Shown one piece after another: positions 1 through 4,671 of a DNA stretch of 5,974 bases. Origin of the DNA: an uncultured Lachnospiraceae bacterium (GTDB taxonomy: Bacteria; Bacillota; Clostridia; Lachnospirales; Lachnospiraceae); the NCBI GenBank assembly GCA_902766655.1, contig CACXEL010000423.1, positions 1 through 5,974 on the forward strand, read 5' to 3'. How positions within the stretch are numbered: position 1 is the first letter of the stretch; each line of letters starts with the position of its first letter. The notes below the pieces were generated by a model. It saw only the letters and a list, made by a program, of their open reading frames with translations, made no database searches and had not been told where the DNA came from. The position numbers and the translations under genes were made by a program.

Positions 1-216
1 CTTGGACGCCCAGGGCTGGATCTGGATCATTCTGGCCTCGGGCACAGAGACGTTGGCGACGCTCTGAAGAGGTGTCGGGGACCCGTAATAATCCACGGTA
101 ATCTTGTCCAGGACATGGGGATTGGCACGGCCGGCACGGATGGTCATAAGATCCCTCTCCAGATTGGCCAGTGTCTTTGTCATCTTCTCTTCGTAGACTT
201 TAATTCTTGCGCTCAT
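1..216 (-). CDS. frr: Ribosome recycling factor, N-terminal 72 codons (cut by the window edge)
   Basis: RRF splits post-termination ribosomes together with EF-G in the cytoplasm, so that subunits, mRNA and tRNA can be reused. The visible 72 residues begin MSARIKVYEEKM and contain the RRF core: the helix with TIRAGRANP (residues 25-33), then VDYYGSPTPLQSVANVSVPE (41-60), then the strand running into IQPW. RRFs are usually about 185 residues, so roughly 60% lies beyond the left edge. The ATG at 214-216 is preceded by a strong ribosome binding site, AAGGAGG at 228-234, with an 11-nt spacer, which is slightly long. It lies downstream of pyrH in the same direction, the usual bacterial order, with an unusually roomy 188-nt spacer. 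No frameshift or missing motif is visible. The family call is very secure. Confidence 0.97.
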   Translation of the reverse strand, partial: MSARIKVYEEKMTKTLANLERDLMTIRAGRANPHVLDKITVDYYGSPTPLQSVANVSVPEARMIQIQPWASK

Positions 217-324
217 GGCAAATCATTCCTCCTTCTTGGAAAAGACTGGAGACCCGCTTTACGTGTCTCTATGGCTCGCGGATAGTCGACGGTGCAAAAT
301 GCAGACATGCGCACCGCCACCCGT

Positions 325-343
325 CTCCGCGAAAACGCCGGAG
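325..343 (-). other. Hairpin in the pyrH-frr spacer, no T-tract
   Basis: Read on the minus strand, CTCCG pairs with CGGAG, followed inside by CG/CG around a TTTT loop with one bulged G: seven base pairs in 19 nt. A second short repeat lies nearer pyrH (GGCCG/CGGCC at 374-378 and 384-388, loop of 5). Neither is followed by a run of T on the minus strand, so neither looks like an intrinsic terminator and read-through into frr is expected. They may affect mRNA stability or differential expression; that is inference. The rest of the 188-nt spacer (217-404) shows no gene. Confidence 0.35.
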
Positions 344-404
344 GCCGCCACCGGTCTTATATTCCGGCTGCCAGGCCGCTCTCCGGCCATTTATATCGGT
401 TCCT

Positions 405-1106
405 TCAGACGGTCACCACCGTGCCGTCGATATCTCCCCGGGCCGCCCGCTCGATGCTCTGCTCCTCGTTCAGGCCGAAGACCAGCATGGGCATCTTGTT
501 CTCCATGGCCAGGATGGCGGCCGCGCCGTCGACCACCTTGAGGCCCTTGGCGACGACCTCCTGGATGGAGATCTCACTGAACTTTCTGGCGTCGGGATTG
601 GACTTGGGATCGTCGTCGTAGACGCCGTCGATGGACTTGGCCAGGAGGATCATCTCCGCCTCGATCTCAATGGCCATGAGAACGGTGGCCGTATCGGTGG
701 AGAAGTAGGGGTGGCCTGTGCCGCCCGCGAAAAAGACCGCCTTGCCGGCCTTGAGGGCCCGCATGGCCTTGTCCTTGGAGAAAAGCTCCGTGAAGGCCCC
801 CACCGCAAAAGGCGTCATGACCTCCGTGTCGATGCCGACGGACCGGAAGATCTCGGACACATAGAAGCAGTTCATGATGGTGGCCATCATGCCGATCTGG
901 TCCGCCCGGACCCGGTCGATGTTCTTCGAGCTCCTGCCGCGCCAGAAATTGCCGCCGCCGATGACGATACCGACCTCGCAGCCCTCGTCCATGACTTTTT
1001 TCACCTGTTTGGCGACGCCGATCACGGTCGCCTCGTCAAAGCCCTTGTGGTCGTAGTTGTCGCCGGCCAGGGCCTCACCGCTCAATTTCAAAAGGACCCG
1101 CTTCAT
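405..1106 (-). CDS. pyrH: Uridylate (UMP) kinase PyrH, 233 aa
   Basis: Bacterial UMP kinase of the amino-acid-kinase fold phosphorylates UMP to UDP with ATP in the cytoplasm and is normally hexameric and allosterically controlled by UTP and GTP. Visible motifs in order: KLSGEAL (residues 7-13), the glycine-rich GIVIGGGNFWRG (46-57), ADQIGMMATIMN (68-79), FFAGGTGHPYFSTDTAT (125-141), and SIDGVYDDDP (158-167). The protein ends in GTVVTV. Length matches the family (about 235-245). The frame is open upstream to 1304, but the ATG at 1104-1106 is chosen because MKRVLLKLSGEAL is the conserved N-terminus and GAGGAGGG (1111-1118) sits just in front; the longer version would start upstream of the promoter. 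The substrate loop reads GHP and STDT rather than the commoner GNP and TTDT, a variant I associate with Lachnospiraceae. It has its own promoter and is probably cotranscribed with frr. Confidence 0.97.
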   Translation of the reverse strand: MKRVLLKLSGEALAGDNYDHKGFDEATVIGVAKQVKKVMDEGCEVGIVIGGGNFWRGRSSKNIDRVRADQIGMMATIMNCFYVSEIFRSVGIDTEVMTPFAVGAFTELFSKDKAMRALKAGKAVFFAGGTGHPYFSTDTATVLMAIEIEAEMILLAKSIDGVYDDDPKSNPDARKFSEISIQEVVAKGLKVVDGAAAILAMENKMPMLVFGLNEEQSIERAARGDIDGTVVTV

Positions 1107-1111
1107 AAGTC

Positions 1112-1117
1112 CCTCCT
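1112..1117 (-). promoter_or_regulatory. Shine-Dalgarno of pyrH (decides the start)
   Basis: AGGAGG on the minus strand lies 5 nt upstream of the ATG at 1104-1106. It selects this start over in-frame starts up to 1304, whose extra 66 residues match nothing in the UMP kinase family. Confidence 0.85.
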
Positions 1118-1148
1118 CTTCTGCCGTTTCATACAGTCTTATTTCCCC

Positions 1149-1171
1149 AGGCCGCCTTCCGGCGGATGCCT
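1149..1171 (-). other. Hairpin in the pyrH 5' leader
   Basis: On the minus strand CCGCC (1161-1165) and GGCGG (1152-1156) form a perfect 5-bp stem closed by a GGAA loop, which fits the stable GNRA tetraloop class. It extends by AGG/CCT across a small asymmetric bulge. It lies between the predicted transcription start (about 1176) and the ribosome binding site of pyrH. No T-tract follows, so it is not a terminator. A role in 5' mRNA stability or translation is inference. Confidence 0.45.
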
Positions 1172-1182
1172 GCAGATAGTTC

Positions 1183-1211
1183 ATTATAACATAGAAAGAA
1201 AAATATGGAAA
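1183..1211 (-). promoter_or_regulatory. Sigma-A-type promoter of pyrH, extended -10
   Basis: The minus strand shows a perfect -10 TATAAT (1183-1188) preceded by TGT, giving an extended TGnTATAAT element. A weaker -35 TTTCCA (1206-1211, 4 of 6 consensus bases) lies 17 nt upstream, in an AT-rich stretch that stands out from the GC-rich surroundings. The predicted start of transcription is near 1176, leaving a leader of about 70 nt. The terminator after nrdR lies upstream, so pyrH needs a promoter here. Confidence 0.8.
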
Positions 1212-1328
1212 CTCATTTGCGGTCTTTAAACGCTGTTTGGCGGGCCGCGGCGTCCTTGCCGGCTCATAAGATTCCTGCGGAGAGACACTTCTGCTCCCTG
1301 TCACAGCCTTTCCCGCCCTCAGCGCAGC

Positions 1329-1370
1329 AAAAAACAGCCTGCGAAGGTTCCTCTCCCTTCGACAGGCTGT
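1329..1370 (-). terminator. Intrinsic terminator of nrdR
   Basis: The stem pairs 1363-1370 (minus ACAGCCTG) with 1334-1341 (CAGGCTGT), eight pairs, continues after a one-base bulge with CGAAGG/CCTTCG, and closes with an 8-nt loop. On the minus strand it runs into six T residues (1329-1334). It begins 15 nt after the nrdR stop codon and separates nrdR transcription from pyrH. Confidence 0.9.
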
Positions 1371-1385
1371 CTCTGTTTTCTCATA

Positions 1386-1835
1386 TTACCGGAGGAACTT
1401 CTTCAGCTCATCCATGAACGTCTCCACATCCTTGAATTCGCGGTAAACACTGGCGAAGCGGACGTAGGCGACCGGGTCCAGCTCCTTCATGCGGATCATG
1501 ACCTTCTCGCCGATGACCGAGCTGGGTATCTCACGTTCTCCCATATTGTAGAGCTCAGTCTCCACCGAGTTGACCAGCTCGGAGATGGCTTTGGCTGAGA
1601 CCGGCCGCTTGTGGCAGGCCCGGACCACGCCGGCCTCCAGCTTGTTGCGGTCGAACTGCTCGCGGTTCAAGTCCTTCTTGACCACCATGAGAGGCACGAT
1701 CTCGACCTTCTCATAGGAGGTGAAGCGCTTGCCGCAGGAATCGCAAAGCCTTCTCCTGCGGATGGCCGTGTTGTCGTCAGCTGGCCGCGAGTCGACGACC
1801 TTGGTGTTCTCTTTGCCGCAATACGGGCACCTCAT
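1386..1835 (-). CDS. nrdR: Transcriptional repressor NrdR, 149 aa
   Basis: NrdR is a nucleotide-sensing repressor that binds paired NrdR boxes upstream of ribonucleotide reductase genes and shuts them down when dATP is high. The N-terminal zinc ribbon has cysteines at 3, 6, 31 and 34 (MRCPYCGKEN and CDSCGKRFTSYE). The basic run AIRRRRLC between the pairs is typical of the family and DNA-contacting. The ATP-cone follows (about 46-136): VVKKDLNREQFDRNKLEAGV, then CHKRPVS, and the C-terminal signature YVRFASVYREFKDVETF. Length is the family norm of about 150. The ATG at 1833-1835 has AAAGGGGG (1842-1849) 6 nt upstream. It is monocistronic by appearance: promoter near 1999-2033 and terminator at 1329-1370. 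No ribonucleotide reductase gene is visible, so it acts in trans. I see no clear NrdR box pair in its upstream region. Confidence 0.97.
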   Translation of the reverse strand: MRCPYCGKENTKVVDSRPADDNTAIRRRRLCDSCGKRFTSYEKVEIVPLMVVKKDLNREQFDRNKLEAGVVRACHKRPVSAKAISELVNSVETELYNMGEREIPSSVIGEKVMIRMKELDPVAYVRFASVYREFKDVETFMDELKKFLR

Positions 1836-1923
1836 AGTTTTCCCCCTTTCACCGGCAGGCCTCCCCAGACCTTTATGCCGTACCTCCCCTTCTCACCGGT
1901 CCGGCTGCCGTATACTATCACAC

Positions 1924-1934
1924 GTTCCTGGAAC
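1924..1934. other. Perfect inverted repeat in the nrdR leader
   Basis: GTTCC-N-GGAAC is a perfect 5+1+5 inverted repeat about 90 nt upstream of the nrdR start and about 65 nt downstream of the predicted promoter. It could be an operator half-site pair or chance. It does not match the ACAC...GTGT pattern of NrdR boxes. In the same leader, minus CGGCAG (1905-1910) can pair with CTGCCG (1853-1858), just upstream of the ribosome binding site. I recognise no riboswitch class in the leader. Confidence 0.25.
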
Positions 1935-1998
1935 AACCGCCTTTGCCGATGGGCGAACCTTTTACCGAAGACATCGCGGCGCGTTCCCTTTGATATCA

Positions 1999-2033
1999 AT
2001 TATCATGATACTTTCTATCGTTTCAAAAATCAA
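1999..2033 (-). promoter_or_regulatory. Promoter region of nrdR with two overlapping candidate -35/-10 pairs
   Basis: On the minus strand TTGATT (2028-2033) and TATCAT (2005-2010) lie 17 nt apart, matching consensus at 4 of 6 and 5 of 6 positions. Shifted slightly downstream, TTGAAA (2021-2026) and GATAAT (1999-2004) lie 16 nt apart, each 5 of 6. Either would give a leader of about 150-160 nt to nrdR. The -10 region is also a perfect 10-bp palindrome, TATCATGATA (2001-2010), followed by another, TTGATATCAA (1990-1999). The block is far more AT-rich than its surroundings. Which pair is used cannot be told from sequence. Confidence 0.6.
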
Positions 2034-2139
2034 CCTGTTTGTGTGCGGTAACGGGGGCTGCCACTGTATCTCCTCCACCCTTTTCCAGGACCTGAAGAGT
2101 CTCGTTGGAATATGCGGATGAATCGGTTTTTCTTTTCAT
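2023..2139 (-). CDS. Possible small protein, 38 aa, unrecognised
   Basis: An ATG at 2137-2139 opens a 38-codon frame ending in TGA at 2023-2025. The product is hydrophilic: it begins MKRKTDSSAYSNETLQVLEK, continues with GGGDTVAAPVT and ends HKQVDF. It has no membrane segment, no cysteine and no motif I recognise. A purine-rich AAGGAAGAG (2144-2152) lies 5 nt upstream and could serve as a moderate ribosome binding site. A -10-like TATACT (2171-2176) lies a further 20 nt upstream but lacks a convincing -35. The reading frame fills much of an otherwise empty 375-nt interval, and its stop overlaps the nrdR promoter. Being transcribed toward nrdR with no terminator between, it could share a transcript with nrdR. 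It may equally be a chance frame; I assign no function. Confidence 0.3.
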   Translation of the reverse strand: MKRKTDSSAYSNETLQVLEKGGGDTVAAPVTAHKQVDF

Positions 2140-2210
2140 GAACGCTCTTCCTTCGAAGGCAGCTGCAGCCAGTATACCTCATCAGACCGTTTTATTGTAT
2201 GGCAGGGACG

Positions 2211-2270
2211 AAAAAAAGGACGGTTTCCTCTCCTCTTTCGATCATCGAAATACAGGAAAAGGAACCGTCC
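2211..2270 (-). terminator. Strong intrinsic terminator of the pgm-esterase-anchored protein unit
   Basis: Minus GGACGGTT (2263-2270) pairs with AACCGTCC (2218-2225), eight pairs. The stem continues, with bulges, through CC/GG and the pyrimidine/purine stretch. It ends in an apical hairpin TTTCGA-TGA-TCGAAA (2236-2250). Seven T residues follow on the minus strand (2211-2217). The hairpin begins 6 nt after the stop codon of the upstream gene. It is longer than a typical terminator stem. Confidence 0.93.
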
Positions 2271-2276
2271 CAAGTC

Positions 2277-2933
2277 TCACGCCAACATTGCCGCGATAAG
2301 CTCGCCCGCCATCACCCAATGGGGCGAATCCAGCACCACACCCAGATAACATGCCGTTCCAACGCCCGCCAGGGCTTCCCAGGCCTTCTTTCCCGAAAGG
2401 TCGTATATATAGGGAAGCGCCGGGCCGTGGCCGCTTTCGTGGTCCTCGAAGGATATTTCGTCTGTCCAGAGCATGCCGGGCGTCACCAGCAGCCTGTCCT
2501 CGCCCTTCGCCGTCTCCACCACCTCCTGCGGCAGGACCTTCGTGAGGTCCGTCAGATAGCCGTAGGCCGCATAGCTCATCATGATGTCCTTTCGCGGGCA
2601 AATGATAACATCCACCGCCTGGTTGGCCGCCAGGACCTGGAGCCTCTCCACGTCCTTCCGGGAGTCGGACCGAAAGGAGTCGTCCACCAGGATCTGCGAC
2701 GCCGCTGTCCCTTCTCCGCACGCGGCGTCCAGTTCCCGGCAGAGCGCATCCTTCTGCGCGGCATCCAGGGTCAGGTCATAGACCGCCGCATACAGCATGA
2801 TCTCAGGCTCCGGCCGGAAATAGTGGACGAGAAAAAGGGCCACAACAAAGATTCCGAAGCAGACAGCAGCCGCCTTCAGAAAATAGTAGTCCATAAAGTA
2901 TTGAAGCTTTTTCCTAAAACGAGTCCCGAACAT
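2277..2933 (-). CDS. Uncharacterised membrane-anchored protein with extracytoplasmic domain, 218 aa
   Basis: A basic N-terminus (MFGTRFRKKLQYF) leads into one hydrophobic segment at about residues 18-39 (YFLKAAAVCFGIFVVALFLV). The positive-inside rule predicts an N-in signal anchor and an outside domain of about 175 residues. The domain starts with a strand-like IMLYAAVYDLTL and alternates short hydrophobic strands with helices. The segment around VDVIICPRKDIMMSYAAYGY followed by LTDLTKVLP resembles the part of extracellular solute-binding proteins that carries 'DV...G.L.DL'. It is much shorter than a full binding protein (about 400), so it may be a reduced or degenerate version. No lipobox or catalytic motif is seen. 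A GTG at 2946-2948 would add five residues, but the ATG at 2931-2933 has the ribosome binding site. It lies 55 nt downstream of the esterase with no terminator between, so cotranscription is likely. Function unknown. Confidence 0.85.
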   Translation of the reverse strand: MFGTRFRKKLQYFMDYYFLKAAAVCFGIFVVALFLVHYFRPEPEIMLYAAVYDLTLDAAQKDALCRELDAACGEGTAASQILVDDSFRSDSRKDVERLQVLAANQAVDVIICPRKDIMMSYAAYGYLTDLTKVLPQEVVETAKGEDRLLVTPGMLWTDEISFEDHESGHGPALPYIYDLSGKKAWEALAGVGTACYLGVVLDSPHWVMAGELIAAMLA

Positions 2934-2940
2934 GGAAAAG

Positions 2941-2946
2941 CACCTC
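2941..2946 (-). promoter_or_regulatory. Shine-Dalgarno that fixes the ATG start at 2933
   Basis: GAGGTG on the minus strand is 7 nt upstream of the ATG at 2931-2933. It overlaps the alternative GTG start at 2946-2948, which itself has no purine-rich site in front, so the shorter 218-residue product is preferred. Confidence 0.65.
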
Positions 2947-2988
2947 ACAGCAAACTAAAATGTTCCGTCCCCCAGATTCAGCCTGCAG

Positions 2989-4515
2989 TTAATTGATGAA
3001 AAACCTGTCTGTCCTGAAGGGGGCCGCAGGCAGTCCTGACCCACCGAGGAGATTCGGCCGGCAGTAGTTGTGCCAGGCGTATCTGACATAGGCCGGTTCC
3101 GGAACCTCTGCAGTGAAAAGAAATACAGTATCGGCTTCCACACTGGCCTTGGCCGGATAAAACTGCTCGTCAGTTCCGGCAAGCTCGAAGCAGGAAATCG
3201 GTTCTTCAGCAGCCTTCAGGCCTCCTCCTGTATTTCGGAACCGGACAATTGCCTTGCCACCGCATATTTCCACTCTCTCCATAACAGGCGCGTCTGCGCA
3301 GATTTTCTCCCCGTAGACTTTGCTTCTGGCCTGCAGGGCCAGCCTGGTGCCGACCGTCTCCTTGTCGAGGGGATGGATATTGTCAAATTCTCCGCAGTCC
3401 GCCAGGACCGCCAGACCTGTATTTCTGACCAGGCAGGCCGTCTTCATCTGCTGGTCACGGAGCACTGCCCAGTGCCTGTCGTCGAGGCCGTTCACCCACT
3501 CAGCCTTGCCCGTGTACATGGGAAGCTGGACAAAGAGGAAGGGCAGGTCCATGTCTCCCCACGCTTCCCGCCATTCCAGGATGAGGGAGACCATCATCCA
3601 GTAATAATCCGCGCACCTGCTCTCGTCCTCCTCGCCCTGGTAGTAGAGGAACCCTCTGATTCCATAAGGACAGATCCGCTTCGTCATGGAAGAGAACAAG
3701 CCTGCTGGGCGGAAGGGGGACTGCCAGCCAGCCGGCTGAGGCCAGGGGCAGAGCCCGCACTCCTCGTTCAGGACCTCCCAGGTCACGCCAGGATCCTGGC
3801 GGCGCCTTGCCTGCACCCGGTCGTTCCAGGCGTTCCAGTCGGCCCAGTAGACCTCCATCTCGGCAGCATATTCCGCATCCGTCTTGTCACCCACCAGGGC
3901 GGCGTAGTTTTCCAGGTACCGCATACCGGCGGCGGTCTTTTGCAGCTGTTTTTCGCTCATCCAGCAGCTGATGGAGGTCCCGCCCCAGGCGCAGCAAAGG
4001 ATACCCACCGGCACTTTCCGGGAAGCATGGAGATGCCGGGCAAAATAATACGCCACCGCGCTCATCACGCCGCTGGTTTCCGGCCCGCAGACCTGCCAGG
4101 CTGACGCAGCCTCCGCTGCCTCCAGCTCCGGGCCGGTCACGGCGCATTTAGGGGTCATGTAGAACCGGATGTCCTCGCATCGGCTTTCGGCCACAGCTTT
4201 CCCGCCCTCCAGGCTCTCTGCGAGCATAAGCTCCATGTTGCTCTGCCCACCGGCATACCAGACCTCCCCGATGGCGATGTCGGTGAAGTGGATGGTTTCA
4301 TTTTCCGAGGATAAGGTGAGGGTGCAGCCTCTGCCGGCCGGCCTCGGCGGGAGCAGGGCCATGAAATATCCTGTCTGATCCGCTTTTACGGTGACGGTAT
4401 CCTCCCCCAGTTCGGCAGTCACTTCCTTCTCCGCCCCGGTCCAGCCCCAGACGGGGATCGGCTTATCGCATTGCAGGACCATATGGTCCGAAAATACAGC
4501 AGCACTCTTTAGCAT
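2989..4515 (-). CDS. Sialate O-acetylesterase-family (SGNH-type) carbohydrate esterase, 508 aa
   Basis: This family removes O-acetyl groups from sugars (sialic acids, or acetylated plant glycans in related esterases). Motifs in order: an N-terminal beta domain beginning LKSAAVFSDHMVLQ (2-15) with PVWGW (21-25); nucleophile block GEVWYAGGQSNMEL, with Ser92; WGGTSISCWMS (177-187); the region before block III (PFRPAGLFSSM to PYGIRGFLYYQGEED, about 267-297); and DNIHPLDK, with the likely Asp378/His381 pair. A C-terminal beta-rich segment follows. No signal peptide is present, so action is probably cytoplasmic on imported sugars. Block III reads GEED where many relatives have GESN. A Trp-rich stretch (WADWNAW, 224-230) sits in the middle insertion. 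The ATG at 4513-4515 has AGGAG (4521-4525) 5 nt upstream. It lies between the phospho-sugar mutase and the anchored protein, all same strand. The actual substrate cannot be told from sequence. Confidence 0.92.
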   Translation of the reverse strand: MLKSAAVFSDHMVLQCDKPIPVWGWTGAEKEVTAELGEDTVTVKADQTGYFMALLPPRPAGRGCTLTLSSENETIHFTDIAIGEVWYAGGQSNMELMLAESLEGGKAVAESRCEDIRFYMTPKCAVTGPELEAAEAASAWQVCGPETSGVMSAVAYYFARHLHASRKVPVGILCCAWGGTSISCWMSEKQLQKTAAGMRYLENYAALVGDKTDAEYAAEMEVYWADWNAWNDRVQARRRQDPGVTWEVLNEECGLCPWPQPAGWQSPFRPAGLFSSMTKRICPYGIRGFLYYQGEEDESRCADYYWMMVSLILEWREAWGDMDLPFLFVQLPMYTGKAEWVNGLDDRHWAVLRDQQMKTACLVRNTGLAVLADCGEFDNIHPLDKETVGTRLALQARSKVYGEKICADAPVMERVEICGGKAIVRFRNTGGGLKAAEEPISCFELAGTDEQFYPAKASVEADTVFLFTAEVPEPAYVRYAWHNYCRPNLLGGSGLPAAPFRTDRFFIN

Positions 4516-4530
4516 ACGCTCTCCTCTCTC

Positions 4531-4577
4531 AGCACTGCCGCGCAGGAAAAGTGCCCTTCTCCTGCGCGCTCTGTGCT
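4531..4577 (-). other. Large inverted repeat just upstream of the esterase start
   Basis: CGCGCAGGA (4539-4547) pairs perfectly with TCCTGCGCG (4560-4568). The stem extends inward by three pairs past one mismatch to a 5-nt loop, and outward past a small internal loop through AGCAC/GTGCT (4531-4535 with 4573-4577). It ends only 5 nt from the AGGAG site (4521-4525) of the esterase. No T-tract follows on the minus strand, so it is not a canonical terminator. It might damp translation, block read-through from pgm, or stabilise a processed 5' end; all three are inference. Confidence 0.6.
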
Positions 4578-4578
4578 C

Positions 4579-4600
4579 CCTGCGGCATTTCCACCGCAGG
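4579..4600 (-). other. Second hairpin in the pgm-esterase spacer
   Basis: CCTGCGG (4579-4585) and CCGCAGG (4594-4600) form a perfect 7-bp stem with an 8-nt loop, directly adjacent to the larger repeat at 4531-4577. On the minus strand it is followed by GGAGCAC rather than T, so it lacks the tail of an intrinsic terminator. A further weak repeat (CGGGAA/TTCCCG at 4643-4648 and 4662-4667) lies right after the pgm stop codon. The rest of the 156-nt spacer has no gene and no convincing promoter. Confidence 0.5.
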
Positions 4601-4671
4601 ATATACAGCTTTTCTACTTGACGGTGCGGCCCGTTGTGGATTCGGGAAGCTGCATTGATCTTTCCCGGGCC

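Noticed and set aside
261..300. Separate frr promoter (TTGCAC with a CATAGA -10)
   Set aside because: The -10 matches consensus poorly and the surrounding DNA is GC-rich; not enough to call.
207..1229. Long plus-strand open frame (340 codons) opposite pyrH
   Set aside because: It runs antisense to a gene with clear UMP kinase motifs, and its translation is low-complexity (rich in Gly, Asp, His, Val and Arg) with no domain. It arises from GC-rich codon bias on the opposite strand.
1107..1304. N-terminal extension of pyrH to an upstream start
   Set aside because: The added residues match no UMP kinase, the stretch contains the promoter TATAAT and leader hairpin, and a strong AGGAGG sits directly before the ATG at 1106.
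1925..1961. 18-codon frame (begins MSSVKG) in the nrdR leader as a regulatory leader peptide; approximate span
   Set aside because: The GGG upstream is too distant to be a good ribosome binding site, there is no run of regulatory codons, and no terminator/antiterminator pair follows.
1836..1990. Riboswitch in the nrdR leader (cobalamin-type considered)
   Set aside because: GGTG and GCC fragments occur, but the conserved cobalamin-box pattern is not present; other classes were also not recognisable.
2934..2948. GTG start for the anchored protein, five residues longer
   Set aside because: There is no ribosome binding site before the GTG; GAGGTG is placed for the ATG at 2933.
2199..2996. Plus-strand open frame (265 codons) spanning the terminator and the anchored protein gene
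   Set aside because: It crosses a strong minus-strand terminator and is highly basic and repetitive. The minus-strand frame has a proper anchor segment and ribosome binding site.
3070..4104. Long plus-strand open frame (344 codons) opposite the esterase
   Set aside because: Antisense to a gene with intact GQSNM and DNIHP motifs; the product has no recognisable motif, and I see no ribosome binding site or promoter that would support it.
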